A stretch of 64,000 bases of DNA from Omphiscola glabra (lineage: Eukaryota; Mollusca; Gastropoda; Lymnaeidae): positions 32,382,236 to 32,446,235 of the forward strand of contig OZ024799.1 in assembly GCA_964017045.1 (NCBI GenBank), written 5' to 3'. The notes beneath the pieces are model-generated. The model was not told where the DNA came from and did no database searches. It saw nothing but the letters and a program-made list of their open reading frames with translations. The translations under genes and the position numbers were made by a program. Numbering within the stretch: position 1 is the stretch's first letter; the number at the start of each line of letters is the position of its first letter. Shown piece by piece: positions 1 through 11,300 of the stretch.

Positions 1-168
1 CTATATCATAGGCCAAGTATAGGCTATATCATAGGCCAAGTATAGGCTATATTATCATAGGCCAATTATAGGCTATATCATAGGCCAATTATAGGCTATA
101 TTATAGGCCAATTATAGGCTATATCATAGGCCAATTATAGGCTATATCATAGGCCAAGTATAGCTATA
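1..168. repeat. 23 bp tandem array at window edge
   Basis: About seven units of ctatatcataggccaagta-tagg with small changes; it runs off the left edge. Confidence 0.95.
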
Positions 169-1027
169 TCGTACATTAATCACGACAATGTCATTCAAAA
201 TTCCAGGAGAAAGTTGGAATGTTCATTTATAGGATTTCCCACAGCCTACATTCTTATTTGTTACAATGACTTAAAATCATGTTCATAGATACATTGGAAA
301 AACGATCATTTCAAATGTACAGTTTATGGGCACTGTTTGTACAAACTTACAGCTGAAAATAAGCAGCCTCAAAGAAAAGCTCACCATGATCCAAACCTAG
401 TCGTTCTTTTTACAAGAAATAAATTCTTTTGTTTGGAGGAAACTTTAGCATTTTACAGAAGGCATAATTCTTTATATTAACTTAAAATATATTTATACAT
501 ACATACAATATAGTCGTATAACATTATATAAAAACAGTTTACATGAGGCAATATTTCACGAAACCTTTGAAATAATATTTTTCGTTGGACACAATGTCTT
601 AGATTTTGATAAAAAACTGCGTCTATTTTGTCTACAAAAAAAAACCACTTATTGTAGCTGCGGGTCTGCACATAGGCCGACATTTTTAGGATTAGGGAAA
701 AAATCATTGTTAGTATTTTCATGTTAATAACAAGTAAATTATTCACAGATTAGGCCTTCTGTAGATAGATTCTTCAAATTACTATTATTATTTTTTTTTG
801 CCGTTTTTTTTAACAATCAGATTTTTTGCTGAAATATTTAAACAGACCAGATATTTTCGTTAATTTTCTTTTCATTTCAAATAACAGAATGAGCTTTAAA
901 TCAATAAAACATTTTATTATTCCCTCAAGCTTCTAGAGCTTGTTATTTCCTCTTCACTTTAGGGAACTCACACACGTTTCATTCATAATCAGTGAATGGA
1001 ATGCAATATATGTTAACCCCACTTGTA
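169..1027. other. Unannotated AT-rich intergenic stretch
   Basis: Homopolymer runs and short chance open frames only. Nothing recognised. Confidence 0.6.
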
Positions 1028-1289
1028 AACCAGGCAGTACAGTTCATGCCACTGAGCACTGAAAGCATACCCAATGCAACCAGGAAGTACAGTTCATGCC
1101 ACTAACCACTGAAAGCATAGCCAATGCAACCAGGCAGTACGGTTCATGCCACTAACCACTGAAAGCATACCCAATGCAACCAGGCAGTACGGTTCATGCC
1201 ACTAACCACTGAAAGTATACCCAATGCAACCAGGCAGTATGGTTCATGCCACTAACCCCTGAAAGTATACCCAATGCAACCAGGCAGTC
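1028..1289. repeat. 50 bp tandem array
   Basis: Five units plus a partial, core aaccaggcagtacggttcat. Confidence 0.95.
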
Positions 1290-2398
1290 CAAGTGATATA
1301 AGCATTACATTTTCCAAGCATATATCTTCAAGTTTCTGTTTAGCATTGATATTCAGTTAATGCTTAGAACTGTCCGTCTATTGGCTTTTCAATAAATTTA
1401 TGAAGTATATAAAAGCAAGCATTTGTTTGACCACTGATTCAGAGATGCAAAGACTTATAACAAGTCTAGGTTGTTCAAATCCCACATTTTGCAGAATTGT
1501 ATTTTCTGTAAAAAATTTTTTTTTTTTTTTTTTTTTAATAAAATGGCTTACTTACATTTGACAAAATATTTCTACCGATTTTCCAGCTTTGCAAACAACA
1601 TTTCATTACTTCTCTTCGGCCCTTGTGAAGGGGTTTATTACTGCTTAATGGCATCATATTTCTACAAAGTTTAAGTTTTGTATAATATTTTACAGTATGA
1701 ACATGCATGTGTTTTCAGCTTATGAAATCATTATGTACATTATTTAAAAAACATGTTTTAAAAATGTTAAGCCGTTACATTTTTCAATTATCTGTTCCCT
1801 GAATCAGTTTTACAGACAGGCCTGCCTGTAATGTGTCCCAAAGAACAGTTTGTATCAGTTGACCTCGTGAGTGCATCGATGACATTATGTAAATGGTGAC
1901 ACATGATGAAGAAAATGAATGAAAACACAAGATATTTAACAAAGAAAATGAATGAAAACACAGATATTTGACAACGGTTTGTGAAATGTCCATATAGCCG
2001 GTTATAGTATATCAGGCTAAATAACTCACTCCATCCCCTTAAACCTATTCAGATGTTCTTCAGATCGCGTTTCTTATGGATATTTAAGAATCTTATCAAG
2101 CAGACCTTTTTCCCCAATGACCAACACTCAGGTGTCTGTCAGCCACTCTTTTAAAATTTCAAACCATTTGTTTCAAATAAAAACATGGTGCTGGTATTAG
2201 CAGAAGCTGAGCTTAAACATTTTTGCACTGTTTCTTTAAATGAACACACTTCCTGTTTCTGGAACTAGTTGCAGGTCCAGGGGTGGAGGGAAACACTGTC
2301 ATAGGTCCATGCATTCACTTTTTGTACAAAACATCAAGGAATGAAAATAAAAAGTTAATCACTTCATTCCTGTAATCCCATTCTCCTCAATCCCCAAG
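1290..2398. other. Unannotated intergenic stretch
   Basis: AT-rich, with a long T run near 1515-1535 and a short imperfect direct repeat (aaagaaaatgaatgaaaaca) near 1908-1962. No gene recognised. Confidence 0.55.
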
Positions 2399-2732
2399 TG
2401 ATTGGAGCTGAAAAATTCATATACCAATGATTGGAGATGAAAACATTCTTAAACCAATGATTGGAGTTGAAAAAAAACCATAGACCAATGATTGGAGTTG
2501 AAAAAAGATATACCAATGATTGGAGTTGAAAAAAGATATACCAATGATTGGAGTTGAAAAAAGATATACCAATGATTGGAGTTGTAAAAAAGATATACCA
2601 ATGATTGGAGTTGTAAAAAAAAAATAAACCAATGATTGGAGTTGAAAAAATTCTTAAACCAAGAGTGTATTTGAAAAGTCATATACCGATGATTGGAGTT
2701 GAAAAAAAAAAGTCATATACCAATTATTGGTC
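2399..2732. repeat. 27-31 bp tandem array
   Basis: About twelve units built on accaatgattggagttgaaa with variable A runs. Open frames here on both strands are repeat artefacts. Confidence 0.95.
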
Positions 2733-4512
2733 ATTTGGTAAATTAGTATACATTCAAAATATAGCTAGGATGAAAGCACTAGCTCTCTATGATCGGGTTT
2801 CACCAGCTGACCTTTGAACTGATCATTCCGGACCAATCAAAAGCTCTGTTTTAAAAATAGCCAAGCAGACCCACCACCTTACAGAAACACAGTTTTGGTC
2901 AGGATAATGTAGATTTCTATTCATTCAAGGTAAATCTACACATAACACTACGACTATCTGCTTTTCACTCTTTCCACTTATATTTTAGAGTATTTTCCAT
3001 TGACAACATCTGCAGTCTGAAGAGTGGCCCCAAAAAATAACATGATATGTCCCATATTTTATTTCAAACCCTGATATGTAAATCCCATTAAGAAACCACA
3101 TTCAGTTTATGGATGTGATTTAAGCAGACACAATCTCAATTTTTATACAGTGCTTGAAGTCATTGTGAGCATTTTTGTATGTGCCTGATGTTAAACATGC
3201 TTTTGTAACCTTTATCTTAAGCCTGTTAGATAATTTGACCATTTTGTCACTATGTTTGTGAATCACTGCTTTCTAGTCTTTAAATAGCAATGGAATTGTT
3301 AATATGAATACAAGAAGTGGGATTGTGCAGGAACAGAGAGGTATTTATACCGCAGAGTCGACATGAATGATATTCAATGGTAAAGTCAAACCTAGGTGTC
3401 TAATATCTGATTAAAAGACTGCACCTTCTTGGCTCTTGAACCATGCAGATTAATATAATTATTTTGGTCTAGAACCTGTTTAACAGTAAACACAGTCCGT
3501 GGTGCTCTGTAGCCAGTTGGGTCAGGTTTACATGAATATTTCATAAATTTGGACTATTCTATCAAATACCAAAGCTGCTACTAGTGCTACTGTTAACATT
3601 ATCAAAATAAAAAAAAATTAATATTGATATTAATCAGTACCGAAACATTTGTTGCTTGATTTTCTATACACATATATATTAGATTTAACAAAATTGAAAA
3701 CATTTACAAAGTGACACATTAATTGACATGTTCAAAGTCTTTCTGTCCAGGGTTCTTTACACATTTTTTGTATTTTGACTGGCCCTCAGCTATCTCATGA
3801 ATAAATAGTTTAGTTGGGAGGATGTTGAGAGTTGTTCAATTCCTTGTGGAGGCCATCCATGGATTCCCAATGAGTCTGTGAGTGCCATTATAAGAACCTC
3901 TGGCCTAGAAATCATTGTGTAATTTTTAAAAAAAATAGTTGTAACAGGTGCAAACTTGTACAAACCTTCAACTGACTGAAGCTCAAATTTAACACAACCA
4001 GAATTTTTTTTTAATGTTATTGTCATGTACAGAGCCTGATTTTTTTTCCCATCAGGCTGTGTGATTTCAATGGAACTTTTGGCATGTCATGTGGCATTAG
4101 ACTGGAATCTGGTGTAAACTAAAGAGCCACGTCAAAAAAGCAATATTGATAGGCCTACTTTTTAAACATTGAAACATTCAGGCTCAATAGTTTTCAGTTG
4201 AAGAAAAAACTATTCTTGTCAGCTAACTAAAATCTTACAATAAATTTGCTCTTATGAAAGCTAGTTTTGGCATAAAAGGTCTTTAAATTTCAATATATGA
4301 TTTATGATGAGAATTAAATATCTTTAAATTGTGAAGTGATGTGAAAATTAGGCATAATAAATATTTCTCTCTCTTTGCATGATATTTATCTCCCTTGGTA
4401 ACCTAAAAGCTATTTATGCATTTAACTTTTACTCTTAAATCATTATAGAAAATTTAGAAAAGGTTTAATGTATTTTGTAATGGAGGTCTAGTTAATTTAA
4501 AAATTATCTGTG
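2733..4512. other. Unannotated intergenic stretch
   Basis: AT-rich single-copy-looking DNA. A 78-codon open frame at 3790-4026 (minus) shows no recognisable motif. Confidence 0.5.
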
Positions 4513-4637
4513 CAGTGTTAATAGCATGAGAGCCCTAACACTGCACAGATAATTTATGTCACAGCATGAGAGCCATAACATTGCACAGATAATTTATGTC
4601 ACAGCATGAGAGCCATAACACTGCACAGATATGTCAC
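4513..4637. repeat. ~40 bp tandem array, 3 units
   Basis: Units of agcatgagagccataacact followed by gcacagataatttatgtcac. Confidence 0.9.
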
Positions 4638-4972
4638 TCTCTGTAAACATACTTGTTACTGAACTCTTTTTTTCAAAATTCTTTTTCTATCATAAAGTTA
4701 AATAATTTTTTTTTAGTTTTCTAAGAGCATGACCATTCTTTTTTATTTGTGCATTAACAACCTCAGGCCTCCCAGAGTTTGACCAGACTTTTATTCCATT
4801 GTACTGTCCCAGTGATCATTGCTTACTACTGCTGATGTTGATTCTTTCCCTTTAAACTTTAAATTATAACTTAAATTTTAAGTGAAAATTATGCCCCCAC
4901 CTTTAGTAAATATTCTTACACTTACTACAAACCAGTGCAAGAAATCTGCATGCATGACTTAAGGTGAGATAT

Positions 4973-4978
4973 TTTATT
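4973..4978 (-). terminator. Likely poly(A) signal of the TBK1-like gene
   Basis: AATAAA on the minus strand, about 245 nt past the stop at 5222 and about 100 nt past the alternative stop. It is the first full hexamer I see after the last exon. Inference. Confidence 0.5.
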
Positions 4979-5075
4979 AACCATACAAAGGACAGAACAA
5001 AATATCTCAAATACATTTTTATCATTAAATTAATTATACTCTAATAATACTAATACACAGTATTAGTGTCGGTTC

Positions 5076-5235
5076 TTAAAGATTTAAGGCATTGATGAGA
5101 TTGTAGTTGCCACTCTCCACCAAGTGAGTGATCTGATCAAACGCCCTGATCAGCAAGTGATGTCTGTGATGTGGCAGGCATGGACGCCAGGAGCCAAGGA
5201 AAGACTGGGCGCTTTGTTTCTTCATGTGTTGCCAT
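5076..5235 (-). CDS. TBK1: Alternative TBK1-like exon 19 (second acceptor, longer tail)
   Basis: Acceptor CCTAG at 5236-5240 has exactly the phase needed by exon 18. It would give 52 further codons then TAA (5076-5078), ending HLVESGNYNLINALNL. That frame is closed by TGA just upstream of the acceptor, so it can only be read after splicing there. The phase match, the open length in AT-rich DNA and the protein-like end are suggestive; use is unproven. Confidence 0.35.
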
Positions 5236-5309
5236 CTAGGTCAGGTTGATATATTGCACTGGCGTTTCTACTCATGGATCCCCGACTCTGAAGGCTGCTG
5301 TCATCAAGA
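5222..5309 (-). CDS. TBK1: TBK1-like exon 19 (C-terminus, stop)
   Basis: 88 nt from acceptor TATCAG, encoding SLDDSSLQSRGSMSRNASAI then YQPDLDGNT and TGA (5222-5224). Short polar tail, as in TBK1. A competing acceptor 74 nt further in (see the alternative exon 19) opens another frame. Confidence 0.75.
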
Positions 5310-8300
5310 CTGATAGGAAGGAATTCAAATCAGAACGCTTTAATATAGGACAGATTAAATTGTTATTATCGTAGTACCGTATTCATTTACCATACAGATT
5401 TAAAATTGTTGTTTTTTCTTCTATTCCAGTGACAGAAAGTAAAACAGGAAGAGAGAGTTCCTGAGAATTTTGTCCATGAATGACCTAAGATGACCAGTAC
5501 AAAGATGAGCATCACTTTACCTCTGGATGATACTTAGGTTTTCATTCAACATCCTCTGTAGCTGTTGGAGCTTGTTCTCAAGCCCAAAGCTCTGATGAGA
5601 TACCGTTTTGACACTGAAAATAGAGCAAGTAAGTGTGAGACCTATGCACATACTACACGTTATGTGAGACCTACAAACATACTACACTTTATGTGAGACC
5701 TACAAACATACTACACATTATGAGTCTTCTGATATGTTTCTATTCTAAACGATTCAGTATTTAACTTGTATTGGATCCGTGGATGGCAGTTTTGTAAATC
5801 ATCAAGCTGGATAGCTGCAGCTACCATGGTTTAACATAGCAGCTTTGTTTTGTTTAAAAGTCAAAGTAAGCATATGGCAGCTTTGTCTTACAGCTGGATC
5901 AATAAAGACAAAATGGTTCAAACTAGATACAATTTTGATGCTTAAAGTTTGTTTTTAGGGGAGTTAGGTCCTACGTCCAATTAGACTTAGTTAGCAGGTA
6001 CGTCACTTTGAATTAGTTTTAAAATATTTAGGCTAGCAAGTGACAGACAACCTCTGGCAGGCATACCAAACCTGAATGAATGTTTCCAAAACATGACAAA
6101 TTAAATAAATTGTATTTCCAAATTCATCACTGATTAGTACATTTTTGACTTGATTAAATATAATTTTTATTAAGCGGAGTGATACAAAAAGACACAATAA
6201 AGAAAACGCCTGCAGACTACTGTTTAGTAACAAAAAGTTAGTTGAGAGCATAAGGTATTTGGGGGACAACGTACTCATTATGACAACGTACTCATTATGA
6301 CGTATTCATTATGACAACGTACTCATTATGACGTATTCATTATGACAACGTACTCATTATGATGTATTCATTATGACAACGTACTCATTATGACGTATTC
6401 ATTATGACAACATACTCATTATGACAACGTACTCATTATGACGTATTCATTATGACAACGTACTCATTATGACAACGTACTCATTATGACAACGTACTCA
6501 TTATTAAATCCAGACGACAAGTGTGACTCTCGTATTCCCTCCTCTTTAGGTAATCCTTCGGCCCCGACCACAGGTGAGTCACCAGACTCCACAAGTGGGC
6601 CCGACGGTCTCCCTGAACTCTCTTGTATGGCTGGTCCAGTGAAGTAGCCCGTGTCTTTCTCAATCACTTTCAGCTGGCTTTTGGTGGACGTCTTCAACTG
6701 TGGATAAGATGTAATATTATTTTCATACACACAGCGTCCAGTCTTCAGCTTTTTGGGACTTGAATATTTCTCCAATTTTAGCAATGTACAGTGTAGGAGC
6801 ACACAGTAAAATTAAGTAGATGGGTCTTTGATAAAGACTGAATGGTCATTCAGATAAAGCTCAACTGGATAGAATGACACACATCATTTGCTAATTGCAA
6901 GGGAGGTAAAGCTTCATTGAAACTAAACTAAACAAAGTAAAATATTTCCAGCTAAAAAATAGTCTTAAAGTATTCTGCAAATAATATGTGAGCTGAGGGA
7001 TGGCTTCACCCAAAACATATCTATGTGTAAAATTAATTGAAACTTCTGAACACTTATGTACAATATGGGTTGGTATCTTGTCATCTACACAACATACAAT
7101 GCACCAGTTAAATAAAGCCTCTGAACACATGTAAAATATGGGTTGGTATCCTGTCTTCTACATAACACACAATGCCTGAGCTCTAGCACAGGCCTCCTTC
7201 TTGTTTTATCCAAAAATTTATCAAACGAGGAAATTTTCTCATAATAATTAGAAGTATAGTAATTGAAGACACAGCACTTGAAAATTATTAAAGGCTATGT
7301 AATTTTTAAATTAGTAACTGGCATGAAGATTCAAAGACAGCATTGTGCTACCAAGTTTATTCACCACGACTCACCTTCACTAGTTTATCACTAAGTTTAT
7401 TCACCATGAATCACCTTCACTAGTTTATCACTAAGTTTATTCACCACGACTCACCTTCACTAGTTTATTCACCACGACTCACCTTCACTAGTTTATCACT
7501 AAGTTTATTCACCACGACTCACCTTCACTAGTTTATCACTAAGTTTATTCACCACGACTCACCTTCACTAGTTTATCACTAAGAAGTTTTTGACAGTTCA
7601 AGACGCTGTTGATGTTTTTCTCAATTTTTTGGATTCGTGTCAGGGATTTTGTTAATGATCTGAGTGACAGGAAATATTGTTTTAGAATATAAGAGTATAT
7701 TCGGAGATGACCAATATTTCTAAAAGGACATATAAAAAATGGCTATCTAATCAGCTGAACCAGTCATGCCATCATTATCGCCACACCAAACCAGTGTTTA
7801 AAAAAAAAATATAAAATATTTATTACAAATAGATGACACCTCACTTGTATTTTCCCCTTACTTCCTTACAGACCACAAAGCAGCAATTAACATGTCTTTA
7901 ACAGTGAACTCACTCTATTATCTGTAAAGCATTTTTATGCAGCGACTCCAATTTAGGAAGGCAGTGGTCGGTCAGGGTGGACTTCATTGAAGTGCAGTGT
8001 TCTTGGAGCTTGAGTCTGCAGGGAATTATTATTTCATGAAAAATCCCCCGCTAATTTGAACTGCACGTTATGTCACTGATATCAGGTAGAGGTCAATTGC
8101 AAAGAAAAACTCACCTATCAGGTAGAGGTCAATTGCAAAGAAAACCTCACCTATCAGGTAGAGGTCAATTGCAAAGAAAACCTCACCTATCAGGTAGAGG
8201 TCAATTGCAAAGAAAACCTCACCTATCAGGTAGAGGTCAATTGCAAAGAAAACCTCACCTATAAAATCTTATCTGTACCCATTTTAGAAATGAGATTTAA

Positions 8301-11300
8301 TCCGTTAGTACTGTAGCAGTGATATTTAACCACTTCCAGTACTGTAGCAGTGAGATTTGACCCTTGTCGGTACTGTAGCAGTGAGATTTAATCCTTCCAG
8401 TACTGTAGCAGTGAGATTTAAACCTTCCAGTACTGTAGCAGTGAGATTTGACCCTTCCAGCACTGTAGCACCCTTTAAGAAATTACCTTCAGTACCGACC
8501 AAAGGGAAATAATTTTAGCCCGTCAGTACTGTAGCAGTGAGATTTAACCCTTGTCAGTACTCTAGCAGTGAGATTTAATCACTGATAGTTGTAAAAATGA
8601 AGTTTAAATTAAACAAGTCTAAATTAGGTCCAGTTACACCTACAAATTCTTCAATGTCAATTGAAAGCAATTGGTCAGACGAATCATCAGAGCTGCAGAC
8701 ATCGTCTTCATTTACGAACATTCTAGGACATTTAGATGTTGAACTAATTAAATATCAAAAACCCTTTTATTTTTATTATCAATTGCTGCAGCAAATTCAC
8801 CCATGTCAACACTAACAGCTGACCCTGACAGCCAACATACTTGAAGTTTGAAAGCCATTCTAGAAAGAAAAACGAAACACTCTTAGAAAAAAAACAACAA
8901 GAAAGTAGCGTAAAATCATGCGCATCGCCACCAAAGCACAAACCAGAGCTTGAAACCTGCTGTTTGTAAATGGGTTCTTTATAACTCCTAAATAAGAAGA
9001 GCTACCTTCACGAGGCAACATTGAAAATGGCAAATTTTTTTATGGCGGCATTTGGTCGTGTCAAAGGGTGACTGTTACACAATGGTCAAAGTACTCTCCA
9101 CAGACTATTCGCCTTATCTCAGGGTGACTGTTACACCATGGTCAAAGTACTCTCCACAGGTACACCTATTTGGCCTTGTCACAGGGTGACTGTTACACCA
9201 TGGTCAAAGTACTCTTCACAGGTGCATTATAGGTGTAGTGTCTTGCTTAAATCATAAGTCAGAATTGCCTGAATTGTGTCTTACTTGTACTTTGCATATG
9301 ATCTTTGAATAGTTATATTTCTGTGACATCCATCCATATTTCGTAGCATATCTTTTAGGGTAGTTCTCAATCATATGTCATGCATATTTCACAGTGTATT
9401 TGTTGTATATTTCCTATTATGTTTCATACTGTGTTTAGATGATAAATTAGCTTTTGTAACTTTAAGTTAAATTGAGGATTTATTTTGTTTATTGTATTTA
9501 TTGTCATTGTGTTTCCTTGGGCACATCAAAACATGGTTGTGTCAGGGGCATTGTAGAAATTAGACAAAGTGTCACTTAGCACAAGGGAGCACATGACAGC
9601 CGTAACAAGGGTGGGGCCTTAGGACTAGAAAGCCATAACAAGGGTGGGGCCTTAGGGCTAGAAAGCCATAACAAGGGGGGGGGAGGTCTTAGGGCTAGAA
9701 AGCCATAACAAGGGTGGGGCCTTAGGGCTAGAAAGCCATAACAAGGGTGGGGCCTTAGGGCTAGAAAGCTATAACAAGCGGGGGGAGGGTGTGTGTGTGT
9801 CTGTGTGTGTGTCTTAGGGCTAGAAAGCCATAACACGATTGAAAAGGGTTAATCAAGTTAACCAGTGGGGATTTTGTTCTTGTTATGAACAATAAAAAGA
9901 AATTAAACTTAATTCCGTTCTTTAAAAGACATAAAATACTAATTAATAAATTTCAACGAGTTGCTTTTTTAAAAAAAAATTTAAATTAAGTATAGGCCTC
10001 TTCTTTAGTTATATTTTATAACATTTAAATTTTAAGGTTTTAACTATATTCACAAGACCCTTCTCTGAATTTTACTGACCTCTCAAATCCATGAATATTT
10101 TCATCATGCGGGGCCATTTGGGTTTTGACATTTTTGTCCCTCCTGAAGCGACTCTGAACTCCTAGTATGATGGTCATATGGTGCTGGATTCCCTTGTAAC
10201 TGAAACAAAGGTGAACTTTTGTAATCAGCTGTGACGTTTCTCAACTGTTTGTGTAAATGCAGTGATCTTAAAGTTTTTTTTAGGTTAGTGCTATATTGCA
10301 GTAGTTAGTGATCTTAAAGTTTTTTTTAGGTTAGTGCTATACTGCAGTAGTTAGTGATCTTAAAGTTTTTTTTAGGTTAGTGCTGTATTGCAGTAGTTAG
10401 TGATCTTAATGTTTTTTTTAGGTTAGTGCTGTATTGCAGTAGTTAGTGATCTTAAAGTTTTTTTTTAGGTTAGTGCTATATTGCAGTAGTTAGTGATCTT
10501 AAAGATTTTTTTAGGTTAGTGCTGTATTGCAGTAGTTAGTGATCTTAAAGATTTTTTTAGGTTAGTGCTATATTGCAGTAGTTAGTGATCTTAAAGTTTT
10601 TTTTAGGTTAGTGCTATATTGCAGTAGTTAGTGATCTTAAAGATTTTTTTAGGTTAGTGCTATATTGCAGTAGTTAGTGATCTTAAAGTTTTTTTTAGGT
10701 TAGTGCTATATTGCAGTAGTTAGTGATCTTAAAGTTTTTTTAGGTTAGTGCTATTTTGCAGTAGTTAGTGATCTTAAAGATTTTTTTAGGTTAGTGCTAT
10801 ATTGCAGTAGTTAGTGATCTTAAAGTTTTTTTTAGGTTAGTGCTATATTGCAGTAGTTAGTGATCTTAAAGTTTTTTTTAGGTTAGTGCTATATTGCAGT
10901 AGTTAGTGATCTTAAAGTTTTTTTTAGGTTAGTGCTATATTGCAGTAGTTAGTGATCTTAAAGATCACTAACTACTGCAATATAGCAGTAGTTAGTGATC
11001 TTAAAGTTTTTTTAGGTTAGTGCTGTATTGCAGTAGTTAGTGATCTTAAAGTTTTTTTTAGGTTAGTGCTGTATTGCAGTAGTTAGTGATCTTAAAGTTT
11101 TTTTTTAGGTTAGTGCTATATTGCAGTAGTTAGTGATCTTAAAGTTTTTTTTAGGTTAGTGCTGTATAGCAGCAAATTCAAGTTGATAAGATCACTTTCC
11201 CTCTGGAAATATTCAAAATAAAGGATGGTTTTACCTGCAAAAGTCGCAACGTGATTTACACCATCCTTTGTAAAATGTGTGGTAAATAATACGTAGGAGA

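Noticed and set aside
6268..6505. CRISPR-like short direct repeats
   Set aside because: Units are contiguous with no unique spacers, and the setting is an animal intron.
9576..9836. Proline-rich 86-codon minus frame
   Set aside because: Falls wholly in the 33 bp G-rich array.
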